Source: an uncultured Eubacteriales bacterium
Lineage (GTDB): Bacteria; Bacillota; Clostridia; Christensenellales; Aristaeellaceae
Direction: 5' to 3'
DNA: 64,000 nucleotides
Assembly: GCA_900315675.1 (NCBI GenBank)
Contig: OMZY01000018.1
Span: forward strand, 1-64,000
Shown here: positions 7,920 to 15,376 of the stretch, in pieces
How positions within the stretch are numbered: position 1 is the stretch's first letter
How the letters are laid out: every line of letters starts with the position of its first letter
Program-made: the position numbers and the translations under genes
Notes under the pieces: model-generated
What the model saw: only the letters and a program-made list of their open reading frames with translations
Databases searched by the model: none
Told to the model about the DNA's origin: nothing

Positions 7920-8558
7920 ATCCGGGAGAGGTATATCTGTTCTGTCTGCGGCTATATCTATGATGAGGAAAAAGAAAAAATCCCCTTTGCGGAGCTGCCG
8001 GAGGACTGGAAATGTCCCCTGTGCGGCGCGGCTAAATCGGATTTTGTGCCGGAGGGGCAATCCGCCGGAAGCACAGCGGCGCCTGCCGCACCGGCAGCGG
8101 AGACGGACCTGAAGCCCCTGACGGCCGCGGAGGTGAGCGCCCTGTGCTCCAACCTGGCCAAGGGCTGCGAAAAGCAGTATCGGGCGGAACTGGCGGAAGC
8201 CTTTATGGGCCTGGCGGCCTGGTTCGGCGGCCGGGAGCGGACGGTAACGGACGCGTCCTTTGAACAGCTGCTGGAGAGGGTCAATGCCGACCTGGATTCC
8301 GGCTTTCCGGCGGTGAACGCCGTTTCACGGCAGGAGGGTGACCGGGGCGCGCTGCGGGCCCTGGCCTGGAGCGAAAAGGTAACGCGCATCCTCAAATCCC
8401 TGCTGACCCGGTACGCGCAGGAAGGGGAAGCGATGCTGGCGGATACGCAGGTGTATGTCTGCACGATCTGCGGTTTCGTCTATGTGGGGAACGATCTTCC
8501 CGAAGTCTGCCCGGTCTGCAAGGTGCCGAACTTTAAATTTGAAAAGATCGGAGGGTAA
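7920..8558 (+). CDS. Protein with rubredoxin domains at both ends; apparent ATC start
   Basis: The first complete domain is a rubredoxin: YICSVCGYIYDEE (CxxCGY) and WKCPLCGAAKSDF (CPLCG) supply four Cys for one iron. It begins right after AAGGAGGG (7909-7916) and the codons ATC CGG GAG AGG, with no ATG, GTG or TTG in frame; the first conventional start (GTG 8046) would remove the domain. I therefore place the start at ATC 7920, or suspect ATG misread as ATC. A helical middle (about 65-170) lacks ferritin ExxH ligands. The C-terminus (VCTICGFVY...CPVCKVPNF) is a second rubredoxin-like knuckle. Likely electron donor or partner of the next gene's rubrerythrin. Confidence 0.75.
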   Translation: MRERYICSVCGYIYDEEKEKIPFAELPEDWKCPLCGAAKSDFVPEGQSAGSTAAPAAPAAETDLKPLTAAEVSALCSNLAKGCEKQYRAELAEAFMGLAAWFGGRERTVTDASFEQLLERVNADLDSGFPAVNAVSRQEGDRGALRALAWSEKVTRILKSLLTRYAQEGEAMLADTQVYVCTICGFVYVGNDLPEVCPVCKVPNFKFEKIGG

Positions 8559-8561
8559 ACG

Positions 8562-9716
8562 ATGAGTGATCGGATCGCGGTCCGGAATGTCCGGAAATGT
8601 GAAAAAGACTGCCTGTGCCTCTACGTCTGCCCTACCGGCGCGTCGGACACGGAAAACAGCGTGATTGACGCTGAAAAGTGCGTCGGCTGCGGCGCCTGCG
8701 CGGACGCCTGCCCGGCCGGCGCCATCAGCATGGTGCCGAAGGAATACCCGCCGCAGCAGGAGAAGAAGGAAGCGGTGATCGCGGCGCTCCGCAGCCTGGT
8801 GGCCAGCAAATCGGAACAGGAACAGCTGGCGTCCCTGCTGCCCGGAAAACTGGCGAAGGCGCTGGAAAAATCCAACCGCATTATGGCCGAGGATCTGCTG
8901 CGGGAGGCAGGCTACATGCTGCCCCAGAGCGGAAATGTGAGACAGTTCCTGCAGGAACTGCTGTCCCGGGAAGGGGACGGCTTCCCCGCGGAAACGGTGA
9001 AAAAGCTGCTGGCGGAACTGCCGTTCAATGAACCTGAAAACAAAAAGGAGGATAAAAAGATGGAAAAATGGAAATGCCCGATCTGCGGCTATGTTCATGA
9101 AGGACCCCTGCCGGAAGGATTTACCTGCCCGGTGTGCAAACAGCCCGGCTCCGTGTTTGTGAAGGTGGAGGCGGCGAAGAGCAACCCCTACGCGGGTACG
9201 CAGACCGAAAAGAATCTGGAAGCGGCTTTCGCCGGAGAGTCCCAGGCCCGGAATAAATATACCTACTTTGCTTCCAAGGCAAAGAAGGAAGGCTTTGAGC
9301 AGATTGCCGCCCTGTTCCTGCAGACCGCGGAGAATGAGAAGGAGCACGCGAAGATCTGGTTCAAGGAGCTGAACGGTATCGGCAGCACTGCTGAGAACCT
9401 GGCCGCCGCGGCGGACGGGGAAAACTATGAGTGGACCGATATGTATGAAGGCTTCGCGGTGACCGCGGAGAAGGAAGGCTTCCCCGAGCTGGCGGCCAAA
9501 TTCCGCATGGTGGCCGCGATTGAAAAGCACCACGAGGAGCGCTACCGGGCGCTGCTGCGGAATGTGGAGGCCCAGGAGGTCTTCGCGAAGAGCGAGGTTA
9601 AGGTCTGGGAATGCCGGAACTGCGGCCATATCGTGGTGGGTACCAAGGCGCCGGAAATCTGCCCGGTCTGCGCCCATCCCCAGAGCTACTTCGAGATCCA
9701 CGCGGAAAATTATTGA
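8562..9716 (+). CDS. Ferredoxin-rubrerythrin fusion with an internal start
   Basis: Residues 1-60 form a ferredoxin-like module; [12 protein letters not shown] is a [4Fe-4S] motif and the first cluster is atypical ([12 protein letters not shown]). Residues 60-160 are a helical linker. From residue 167 there is a complete reverse rubrerythrin: N-terminal rubredoxin ([17 protein letters not shown]), di-iron ferritin-like domain ([24 protein letters not shown]), and a C-terminal rubredoxin-like domain. It should reduce H2O2 or O2 with electrons from NAD(P)H via rubredoxin. AAAGGAGG (9044-9051) stands exactly 8 bases before in-frame ATG 9060, so a separate 218-residue rubrerythrin may also be made. 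Start ATG 8562 follows GGAGGG, 3 bases after the previous stop. Confidence 0.88.
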   Translation: MSDRIAVRNVRKCEKDCLCLYVCPTGASDTENSVIDAEKCVGCGACADACPAGAISMVPKEYPPQQEKKEAVIAALRSLVASKSEQEQLASLLPGKLAKALEKSNRIMAEDLLREAGYMLPQSGNVRQFLQELLSREGDGFPAETVKKLLAELPFNEPENKKEDKKMEKWKCPICGYVHEGPLPEGFTCPVCKQPGSVFVKVEAAKSNPYAGTQTEKNLEAAFAGESQARNKYTYFASKAKKEGFEQIAALFLQTAENEKEHAKIWFKELNGIGSTAENLAAAADGENYEWTDMYEGFAVTAEKEGFPELAAKFRMVAAIEKHHEERYRALLRNVEAQEVFAKSEVKVWECRNCGHIVVGTKAPEICPVCAHPQSYFEIHAENY

Positions 9717-9734
9717 TCAATCCACCTGCACTCA

Positions 9735-9763
9735 GCCGGGAGAGCATTCTCCCGGCCTTTGTT
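9735..9763 (+). terminator. Terminator of the rubrerythrin operon
   Basis: GCCGGGAGA/TCTCCCGGC stem with a 3-4 base loop and a T-rich tail, 18 bases after the stop. Confidence 0.85.
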
Positions 9764-9794
9764 TGTCCAAAATTCACTTTCAGGAAAATTGTGC

Positions 9795-9836
9795 TTGACA
9801 AATGAATTATATTTGATAAAATACAATCGTATCAAA
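9795..9836 (+). promoter_or_regulatory. Glutathione peroxidase promoter with inverted repeat
   Basis: TTGACA (9795-9800) and TAAAAT (9817-9822), 16 bases apart. TTTGATA (9812-9818) and TATCAAA (9830-9836) form an inverted repeat over the -10 and start region, a likely repressor site; it does not match the PerR consensus. Confidence 0.55.
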
Positions 9837-9871
9837 GATACTTCGAAACGACTGAAAGGAGCAATAATGCC

Positions 9872-10423
9872 ATGAAGACCGTATATGATTTCACCGTAAA
9901 GGACAGACAGGGACAGGAAGTCAGTCTGAAGGACTATGAGGGCAAGGTGCTGCTGATTGTCAACACGGCCACCGGCTGCGGCTTCACCCCGCACTATGAG
10001 CCCCTGGAAGCTATGTATAAGGAACTGAAGGAGAAGGGCCTGGAGATCCTGGATTTCCCCTGCAACCAGTTTGCCAATCAGGCGCCCGGCAGCGAAGAGG
10101 AAATTCATCAGTTCTGCACCCTGAAGTACGGCACCGATTTCCCGCAGTTCGCGAAGATCGACGTGAACGGGGATAACGCAGATCCGCTGTTCGCCTTCCT
10201 GGCGACGGAAAAACCCTTCACCGGTTTCGGCAAAGGGCTGAAAAATGCCGCCATGAACAAGTTTGCTGACCTGAACAACCGGAAGTTTGGAGACAAGGCG
10301 TATGTCAAGTGGAACTTCACCAAGTTCCTGGTGGACCGCGAAGGCAAAGTGATTGCCCGCTTTGAGCCGACGATGGACATGAAGGAAGTCAAAGCGGCGG
10401 TAGTGTCATTGCTGAAGCAATGA
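9872..10423 (+). CDS. Glutathione-peroxidase-family thiol peroxidase
   Basis: 183 residues, full length for the bacterial BtuE/GPx family. The peroxidatic Cys is in NTATGCGFTPHY (Cys36), and the other active-site residues are in FPCNQFANQ (Gln) and VKWNFTKFLVDR (Trp, Asn). It uses Cys rather than selenocysteine and in bacteria is normally thioredoxin-dependent; it reduces H2O2 and lipid hydroperoxides in the cytoplasm. It has its own promoter, directly behind the rubrerythrin operon, so the region works as an oxidative-defence island. ATG 9872 has GAAAGGAGC at about 9 bases. Confidence 0.92.
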   Translation: MKTVYDFTVKDRQGQEVSLKDYEGKVLLIVNTATGCGFTPHYEPLEAMYKELKEKGLEILDFPCNQFANQAPGSEEEIHQFCTLKYGTDFPQFAKIDVNGDNADPLFAFLATEKPFTGFGKGLKNAAMNKFADLNNRKFGDKAYVKWNFTKFLVDREGKVIARFEPTMDMKEVKAAVVSLLKQ

Positions 10424-10450
10424 CAAATGCATAATGCACAATGCACAATG
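10404..10450 (+). repeat. Stop-codon palindrome leading into a heptamer array
   Basis: TGTCATTGCT / AGCAATGACA (10404-10425, 2-nt loop) contains the peroxidase stop codon (10421-10423). It runs straight into CATAATG, CACAATG, CACAATG units. Confidence 0.8.
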
Positions 10451-10457
10451 GCGGATA

Positions 10458-10487
10458 AAACGACTTCCGGAAGGAAGTCGTTTTTTT
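10458..10487 (+). terminator. Intrinsic terminator
   Basis: AACGACTTCC/GGAAGTCGTT stem followed by seven T residues; terminates the peroxidase transcript. Confidence 0.85.
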
Positions 10488-10510
10488 CTATTATGATCGC
10501 CTGCGGGCGG

Positions 10511-10552
10511 GGAGATTTCTCCATGCGGCCTATGGCCTTAGTCGAAATGACA
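10511..10552 (-). repeat. GTCATTTCGAC-type palindromic repeat
   Basis: On the minus strand it begins GTCATTTCGAC and ends GGAGAAATCTCC, with a variable central hairpin. The same ends occur at 34157-34204 with a different central stem. This copy lies in the 394-base gene-free stretch 10424-10817, which otherwise holds only repeats. Confidence 0.6.
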
Positions 10553-10577
10553 ATGTGGAGGCAGCGGAGCGTGGAAA

Positions 10578-10660
10578 CGGGAATGTGACAGAGGGACGGC
10601 CCTTTCCGTCACGGCCGTCAGGCTGTGACCGCAGGACCGTCCCTTACTGTCATGTTCCCG
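10578..10660. repeat. TGACAGAGGGACGG inverted-repeat element
   Basis: The left arm has TGACAGAGGGACGG (10586-10599) and the right arm ends CCGTCCCTTACTGTCA (to 10652); the match extends outward as CGGGAA/TTCCCG. The core is shared with the larger palindrome at 39662-39760. No coding sequence inside. Confidence 0.65.
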
Positions 10661-10700
10661 CAGAACGCCTGGGATGTTTAGGGTATTGCGTCCTTCGGAC

Positions 10701-10735
10701 GTAGTAAGGGATCCTTCGACTGCGCTCAGGATGAC
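10701..10735. repeat. Half-copy of the GIY-YIG-associated repeat
   Basis: AGTAAGGGATCCTTCGAC followed by TGCGCTCAGGATGACA matches the right half of the palindrome at 57045-57126 and resembles the inverted repeats around the GIY-YIG gene at 21364. Confidence 0.6.
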
Positions 10736-10783
10736 AACACGGACGCTGCGGCTTACTCATACGTCCTGTATCCGCAGCAAAAT

Positions 10784-10838
10784 CAATTATGAATTGTGAA
10801 TTATGAATTGTGAATTCTTAAAACACGAAGTGTATTAA
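10784..10838 (-). repeat. Heptamer array and stop-codon palindrome of azlD
   Basis: TTAAAACAC-GAA-GTGTATTAA (10818-10838, one mismatch, GAA apex) contains the azlD stop. Its outer arm adjoins four to five AATTATG/AATTGTG heptamers (10784-10817). Confidence 0.75.
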
Positions 10839-11138
10839 TGCCATATAGCATATAGTTCCCGCCAGGATACTCACCAGCACATTTCTTTTCCAGGCCTGCA
10901 GGGCAACCACCAGCAGGGCGGAGATCAGCTCCGGGATGCCGAAAGGCGCGGAGCTGATTTTGGTATCCTTCAGGCAGTAAACCACCAGCATGCCGATGAT
11001 TGCCGGGGGAAGCACTTTGCCCAGGTAGGCAAGCCAGTCCGGGGTATTCTTCCGGAAAACCAGGAAAGGCAGTGCCCGGAGCAGGATGGTGACCAGGGAC
11101 ATGGCGGCCACCAGGAGGGCGGAATGGGAAAGGCTCAT
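10818..11138 (-). CDS. azlD: AzlD-family branched-chain amino acid exporter subunit
   Basis: 106 residues and four hydrophobic helices, the small membrane partner of AzlC. Typical family sequence: ALLVAAMSLVTILLRALPFL (membrane segment with a charged RALPF) and LAYLGKVLPPAIIGMLVVYC. AzlCD exports branched-chain amino acids and analogues. ATG 11138 is 3 codons inside the azlC end (4-base overlap), after GGAAAGGAGGG, the usual translational coupling of the pair. Confidence 0.88.
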   Translation of the reverse strand: MSLSHSALLVAAMSLVTILLRALPFLVFRKNTPDWLAYLGKVLPPAIIGMLVVYCLKDTKISSAPFGIPELISALLVVALQAWKRNVLVSILAGTICYMALIHFVF

Positions 11139-11827
11139 TCGCTCACCCTCCTTTCCGCGGGGACGCGGCTGCGCAGCAGCAGAAGCAGCAGGGTAATCAG
11201 CACCATGGCGGGAATGAGGAAGCCCTCCGTGCCGAATACCAGCAGGCACAGCAGGGTGCAGACCAGGCCGGTGAGGGCCGGCAGGTGATCCTTCGCCGTG
11301 ATCCACTGCTCCGTGAAGGAGGCAATGAACAGGGCGGTCATGGAAAACTCGATGCCGGCAGTGGAAAAGGGAAGCACGCTGCCCGCCAGGCTGCCCAGGA
11401 CGCTGCCCAGCACCCAGTAGGAATGGTTGAACAGGGAGACGAGGAAGCGGAACCGGTCCGGATCCGTGCCTTCCGGCACCTGGCCGTCGCAGAGCAGGGA
11501 ATAGGTTTCATCCGTAAGGGCAAAAATGAGATAGGGCTTATACCGTCCGGCGTCTTTGTAGTGTCCGAACATGGAGATGCTGTAAAACAGGTGCCGCGCG
11601 TTGACCATAATGGTGGTGAGAATCACCGTCAGCAAGGAGGCTCCGCCGGACAGCAGGCCGATGCCCACAAACTGCATGGAGCCGGCAAACATCAGCAGGC
11701 TCATGGCAAAGGCCCAGGGCAGGCCGTATCCGTTGTTCCAGGCAAGAATACCGAAGCCGGTGCCCAGGATGAGGTACCCTCCCATCACTGGCAGGGATTT
11801 GATAAAGGCGGCTCTGACAGTTTTCAT
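11135..11827 (-). CDS. azlC: AzlC-family branched-chain amino acid exporter subunit
   Basis: 230 residues with hydrophobic segments throughout. Family landmarks: the N-terminal SLPVMGGYLILGTGFGILA, the loop MVNARHLFYSISM, and FALTDETYSLLC. Together with AzlD it forms the permease; export of leucine/valine analogues is known for Bacillus and E. coli YgaZH relatives. ATG 11827 is chosen because the family's conserved N-terminus begins there and AAAGGAAC lies upstream; the open frame extends over 300 codons further but only antisense to other genes. Expression probably comes from the 19-bp-spacer promoter at 11886-11916. Confidence 0.9.
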   Translation of the reverse strand: MKTVRAAFIKSLPVMGGYLILGTGFGILAWNNGYGLPWAFAMSLLMFAGSMQFVGIGLLSGGASLLTVILTTIMVNARHLFYSISMFGHYKDAGRYKPYLIFALTDETYSLLCDGQVPEGTDPDRFRFLVSLFNHSYWVLGSVLGSLAGSVLPFSTAGIEFSMTALFIASFTEQWITAKDHLPALTGLVCTLLCLLVFGTEGFLIPAMVLITLLLLLLRSRVPAERRVSE

Positions 11828-11885
11828 CCGATTGCTTGGTTCCTTTCGGCGGAGGGGACTGATCCCGGTCCGCGTTTTCCTCCTT

Positions 11886-11916
11886 ATGCTATGCCACGAA
11901 GTCCGCTCCAAGTCAA
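11886..11916 (-). promoter_or_regulatory. azlCD promoter with 19-bp spacer
   Basis: Leftward TTGACT (11916-11911), 19 bases containing TTGGAGCGGACTTC, then TAGCAT (11891-11886). Spacer length and sequence resemble promoters activated by MerR-family proteins, though no MerR gene is adjacent. Confidence 0.6.
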
Positions 11917-12040
11917 GTTTTTGTTCTGCACGAAAAAGGGGCGCAAAAAATGGAAGGCGGCCTATCAAAAAATGGGAAGCGGAAGGCGGGAAGGGTCCGG
12001 TATACTCTTTGCAGATGAACGCAAAAGGAGGAAACGGGAA

Positions 12041-12757
12041 ATGGCACAGACAGTCCTGATTACCGGAACCGGCAGGCCCTACGCCCTGGGGTTCAATATG
12101 GTAAAGCGTTACCTGGAGCACGGGGATACCGTGTTTGCTTCCATCCGCCGTCCGAGTGAAGCGCTGGAGGCGCTGCAGGAGGAGTATCCGGACCGGCTGC
12201 ATATCCTGATGATGGATATCGCGGTGACGGAATCCGTGAACGCGGCGGCCCAGGCAGCCGGAAAGCTGACGGACCACCTGGACCTGATTATCAACAACGC
12301 CACAACGGCTTCCGCGGACACCATGAAGGAACTGCCGGACTTTGACCTGGACCTGATCGCCCCGGCGGTGAATGTGGGCGCGGTAGGCCCGATCCGGGTC
12401 CTGAAGGCCTTCCTGCCGCTGCTGAAGAAAAGCGCGATCGGCGGCCTGGTGGTGAACATCTCCTCTGAAGCCGGCAGTATCGGCAAGTGCTACCGGACCT
12501 TCTACCTGGATTACGGCACGGAGAAGGCGGCACTGAACATGCTGACCATGACCGTACACAACTATTTCAAAAACGAGCCTAACCTGAACATTATCTGCAT
12601 CCATCCCGGCTGGATCCGGACCAACCCGGGCAACCATGAGGCGCCCCTGGATCCGTATGAGCATGCGGAGACGCTGCGGAACCTGTTTGAAACCCGTCGG
12701 CATGACAAGGAAGGCCCGGTATTCATCACCTATGAGGGTGAACCCTATCCCTGGTAA
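12041..12757 (+). CDS. Short-chain dehydrogenase/reductase
   Basis: 238 residues, cytoplasmic. The nucleotide-binding turn TGTGRPYALGF is an atypical version of TGxxxGxG. The catalytic Ser is in VNISSEAGS and the Tyr/Lys pair in YGTEKAAL; DLIINNAT is the usual NNAG-like strand. It should oxidise or reduce a carbonyl substrate with NAD(P)H; the substrate is unknown. ATG 12041 follows AAAGGAGG by 9 bases. It starts a three-gene operon with a glyoxalase-fold protein and an aldo-keto reductase, suggesting one small-molecule pathway. Confidence 0.87.
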   Translation: MAQTVLITGTGRPYALGFNMVKRYLEHGDTVFASIRRPSEALEALQEEYPDRLHILMMDIAVTESVNAAAQAAGKLTDHLDLIINNATTASADTMKELPDFDLDLIAPAVNVGAVGPIRVLKAFLPLLKKSAIGGLVVNISSEAGSIGKCYRTFYLDYGTEKAALNMLTMTVHNYFKNEPNLNIICIHPGWIRTNPGNHEAPLDPYEHAETLRNLFETRRHDKEGPVFITYEGEPYPW

Positions 12758-12782
12758 AAAGAAAAAACGGAGGAACGAAACA

Positions 12783-13274
12783 ATGGCTGGTGTTGTGGGA
12801 ACCCACCTGGTGGCCCAGGTTGGCTTCATCGTGAAGGATATTGAGGAAACAAAGCGGAAATGGGCGGCTTTCCTCGGCGTGGACGTGCCGGAAACGCAGC
12901 CCTGCGGAGATTATGAGATTACGCAGACCGTGTTTGAGGGAAAGCCTGCGCCGAAGGCCAATTCCCTGCTGGCGTTCTTTGACGTCAATCCCGGGCTGCA
13001 GATTGAGCTCATCCAGCCCAATGAGGAACCGTCCACCTGGCGGAATTTCCTGAACGAGCATGGCGAAGGCATGCATCACCTGGCTTTCCAGGTGAAGGAT
13101 TCCGCGGCGCAGGTGGCCAATGCGGAAAAGGCGGGCCTGCGGCTGGTGCAGCACGGCACCTACGGCGACGGCGGCGGGGAATACAATTACCTGGAAGCGC
13201 CGGACCTGAAATGCATTATTGAACTGCTGGAAAGCTACGCACCGGGCGACAGCCGGAGGAAGGAAGTCAAATGA
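12783..13274 (+). CDS. Glyoxalase/VOC-fold protein, methylmalonyl-CoA epimerase-like
   Basis: 163 residues built of two beta-alpha-beta-beta-beta halves. Metal ligands typical of the vicinal oxygen chelate fold can be placed: the first strand HLVAQVGFIV, then GEGMHHLAFQV (His) and LKCIIELLE (Glu). LQIELIQP gives the fourth position. Closest recognisable type is the methylmalonyl-CoA epimerase/lactoylglutathione lyase group, but flanking dehydrogenases point to another carbonyl or lactone substrate. ATG 12783 is 25 bases after the dehydrogenase stop, preceded by GGAGG. Ends in a 4-base ATGA overlap with the next gene. Confidence 0.82.
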   Translation: MAGVVGTHLVAQVGFIVKDIEETKRKWAAFLGVDVPETQPCGDYEITQTVFEGKPAPKANSLLAFFDVNPGLQIELIQPNEEPSTWRNFLNEHGEGMHHLAFQVKDSAAQVANAEKAGLRLVQHGTYGDGGGEYNYLEAPDLKCIIELLESYAPGDSRRKEVK

Positions 13275-14200
13275 AGTACATCAATGTGAAAAACGGACCG
13301 CAGAATGTGTCGGCCGTCATCCTGGGCTGCATGCGCATGCCCGCGCTGGACACGCAGAAGGCGGCGGACATGATCCGCACCGCTGCGGAGGAAGGCGTCA
13401 ACTTCTTTGACCACGCCACCTGCTACGGGGAGAACGGGGAAGCGGAAAAGCGCTTCGGCGACGCCTTCCCGCTGACCGGCCTGAAGCGGGAGGACGTGTA
13501 TCTGCAGAGCAAGTGTGGCCTGCACTTTGACCGGCAGGAGTTCGACTGGAGCCGGGACGATATCCTGGAAAGCGCGGAGGCGAGCCTGCGCAGGCTGAAG
13601 ACCGATTACCTGGACGCGCTGCTGCTGCATCGGCCGGACCTGCTGTTTGATCCGGAAGAGGTGGCGGAAGCCTTTGACCGGCTGGCCGCCAGCGGCAAGG
13701 TGCGCCACTTCGGCGTGAGCAACGTGACGCCCGGACAGCTGGAGCTGCTGAAGAAATACGTGAAACAGCCCCTGGTGTTCAACCAGCTGCAGTTCTCCCT
13801 GGAGCAGAGCCAGCTGATTGACCAGGCGCTTTACCTGAACAACAAGACCACGGAGCGTTCCGCAAGCCGGGACAACGGGGTGCTGGATTACTGCCGCCTG
13901 CATGACATTACCATTCAGGCCTGGTCTCCGCTGCAGTTTGGCATGTTCGGCGGCTGCTTTGTGGACCATCCGGATTTCCCGGAACTGAACAAGGTGCTGG
14001 GCGAGTTGGGAGAAAAGTACGGCGTGACGAAAACCGCCATTGCCATCGCGTGGATCCTGCGCCATCCGGCGAAGATGCAGGCCATCGCGGGAACCATGAA
14101 CCCGCAGCACCTGAAGGAGATCTGCGCCGCCGCCGGTGTCACCCTGACGCACAACGAATGGTATAAGCTGTACCTGGCGGCAGGGAAGTTCCTGCCCTGA
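13271..14200 (+). CDS. Aldo/keto reductase, YdhF-like
   Basis: 309 residues, a full-length (alpha/beta)8 barrel. The catalytic tetrad is complete: Asp47 (FFDHATCYG), Tyr52, Lys81 (QSKCG) and His120 (LLLHRPD). SAVILGCMRMP is the N-terminal barrel strand, and RHFGVSN is the conserved segment after strand 6. It should be an NADPH-dependent carbonyl reductase of the cytoplasm. Overlaps the VOC gene by ATGA, so it is translationally coupled. A terminator follows at 14238. Confidence 0.92.
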   Translation: MKYINVKNGPQNVSAVILGCMRMPALDTQKAADMIRTAAEEGVNFFDHATCYGENGEAEKRFGDAFPLTGLKREDVYLQSKCGLHFDRQEFDWSRDDILESAEASLRRLKTDYLDALLLHRPDLLFDPEEVAEAFDRLAASGKVRHFGVSNVTPGQLELLKKYVKQPLVFNQLQFSLEQSQLIDQALYLNNKTTERSASRDNGVLDYCRLHDITIQAWSPLQFGMFGGCFVDHPDFPELNKVLGELGEKYGVTKTAIAIAWILRHPAKMQAIAGTMNPQHLKEICAAAGVTLTHNEWYKLYLAAGKFLP

Positions 14201-14237
14201 TGCAATGAAATACCTGATTTAAATGTGACAGCAACTC

Positions 14238-14270
14238 AGCGCGGATGCGTGACACGCTTTCCGCGCTTTT
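14238..14270 (+). terminator. Intrinsic terminator
   Basis: AGCGCGGA/TCCGCGCT with a loop of about 14 bases and TTTT. Confidence 0.7.
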
Positions 14271-14274
14271 CTGC

Positions 14275-14304
14275 TTGTCACGCCTGAACTTCTCCCTGTA
14301 TAAT
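14275..14304 (+). promoter_or_regulatory. Sigma-A promoter
   Basis: TTGTCA (14275-14280), 18 bases, perfect TATAAT (14299-14304), ending 32 bases before the ATG at 14337. Confidence 0.75.
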
Positions 14305-14336
14305 ACCCTCAATCAAACAAGGAAGCAGGGAGAAAC

Positions 14337-14705
14337 ATGAAACTGAAGAAGCTGCCTTATACGCTGACGGTGTGCAAGCTGGATTCCGCGGAAAGCATTA
14401 ACCTGAATGAGGATTTTTATTTCATCGGCAAAACGGATGAGGAACTCTCCCTGGTCTGCAGGACAGAAAGCACGCCTGCAAACACCACCGCCCGGGAGGA
14501 CGGCTGGCGGGGCTTCCGGATTGAGGGGACGCTGGATTTTTCCCTGATCGGGATCCTGTTCCCGATTGCTGCGATCCTGGCGGAAAACAAAATCGGTATC
14601 TTCGCCGTATCCACCTACAACACGGATTATGTGCTTGTGAAGGAAGAAAACTTTGACAAAGCAATGACCGCCCTGGGGGCGGCCGGATATGAGATCACGG
14701 AATAA
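14337..14705 (+). CDS. ACT-domain protein
   Basis: 122 residues with two ACT-like halves. The C-terminal half (LIGILFPIAAILAENKIGIF, then VSTYNTDYVLVKEENFDKA) is the clearest and matches the small ACT_7/CASTOR-type proteins that sense amino acids. There is no enzyme domain, so it is either a free regulator or a subunit. It has its own promoter and terminator and lies alone between an aldo-keto reductase operon and a chromate transporter. AGGGAG precedes ATG 14337 by about 5 bases. Confidence 0.82.
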   Translation: MKLKKLPYTLTVCKLDSAESINLNEDFYFIGKTDEELSLVCRTESTPANTTAREDGWRGFRIEGTLDFSLIGILFPIAAILAENKIGIFAVSTYNTDYVLVKEENFDKAMTALGAAGYEITE

Positions 14706-14712
14706 CACCAAA

Positions 14713-14746
14713 TCCAGACAAGGGGGACAGCCTTTTGTCTGGTTTT
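14713..14746 (+). terminator. Intrinsic terminator
   Basis: CCAGACAA...TTGTCTGG stem and TTTT tail. Confidence 0.75.
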
Positions 14747-14762
14747 ATTATTCGGGCGGAAA

Positions 14763-14771
14763 TGGTATAAT
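14763..14771 (+). promoter_or_regulatory. Extended -10 promoter of the chromate transporter
   Basis: TGGTATAAT has the TGn extension and perfect -10; no good -35 hexamer was found, as is usual for extended -10 promoters. Confidence 0.6.
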
Positions 14772-14812
14772 GCCAGACAGAATATGGAATATGACAGGCG
14801 GGAGAGGATAGC

Positions 14813-15376
14813 ATGCTGTGGAACTTGTTCCTGACCTTCTTCAGGATCGGGGCGTTTACCTTCGGCGGAGGCTACGCGATGATCTCCGTGATTGAGAACA
14901 TCTGCGTGGAAAAGAAACACTGGATCACCCATGAGGACCTGGTGAACGTGACGGTGATCGCGGAAAGTACGCCGGGACCGGTAGCGATCAACTGCGCCAC
15001 CTTTGTGGGCTATAAGCAGAAGGGACTCCTGGGATCCATCGCGGCCACGCTGGGTGTAGTCCTGCCGTCCTTTATCATTATCTGGGCCATTTCCATGTTC
15101 CTGGAGCGGTTCCTGGAGATCGCCTGGGTGGCCAGCGCGTTCCGGGGCGTCCGGGTGGCCGTCGGCCTGCTGATCCTGGACGTGGGCATCAGAATGGCGA
15201 AGAAGATGCCGAAGGAGCCCATCCGGATTATCCTGCTGATCGCGGCGCTGGTTCTGATGGTCCTGATCAATCTGCTGAACTGGAAGATCTCCACGATTGT
15301 GCTGCTGCTCTGCGCCGCGGCGGTGAGTCTCATTGTATTCCTCTTCCATGAACGGAAGGGAGGTGAGCAGGCATGA
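14813..15376 (+). CDS. Chromate transporter, N-type half
   Basis: 187 residues, one ChrA domain with about six hydrophobic segments. The signature is FRIGAFTFGGGYAMISVI near the N-terminus and ESTPGPVAINCATFVGYKQK. Short ChrA proteins act as pairs of half-transporters in opposite orientation; the natural substrate may be chromate/sulfate or another anion. ATG 14813 after GGCGGGAGAGG. The next gene, the second half, overlaps by 4 bases (ATGA). Confidence 0.9.
   Translation: MLWNLFLTFFRIGAFTFGGGYAMISVIENICVEKKHWITHEDLVNVTVIAESTPGPVAINCATFVGYKQKGLLGSIAATLGVVLPSFIIIWAISMFLERFLEIAWVASAFRGVRVAVGLLILDVGIRMAKKMPKEPIRIILLIAALVLMVLINLLNWKISTIVLLLCAAAVSLIVFLFHERKGGEQA

Noticed and set aside
8046-8558. 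Start of the rubredoxin-type protein at GTG 8046
   Set aside because: It would cut off a complete rubredoxin domain that directly follows a strong ribosome binding site.
11285-12040. N-terminal extension of the short-chain dehydrogenase
   Set aside because: Antisense to azlC; the Rossmann motif begins directly after ATG 12041 and its ribosome binding site.
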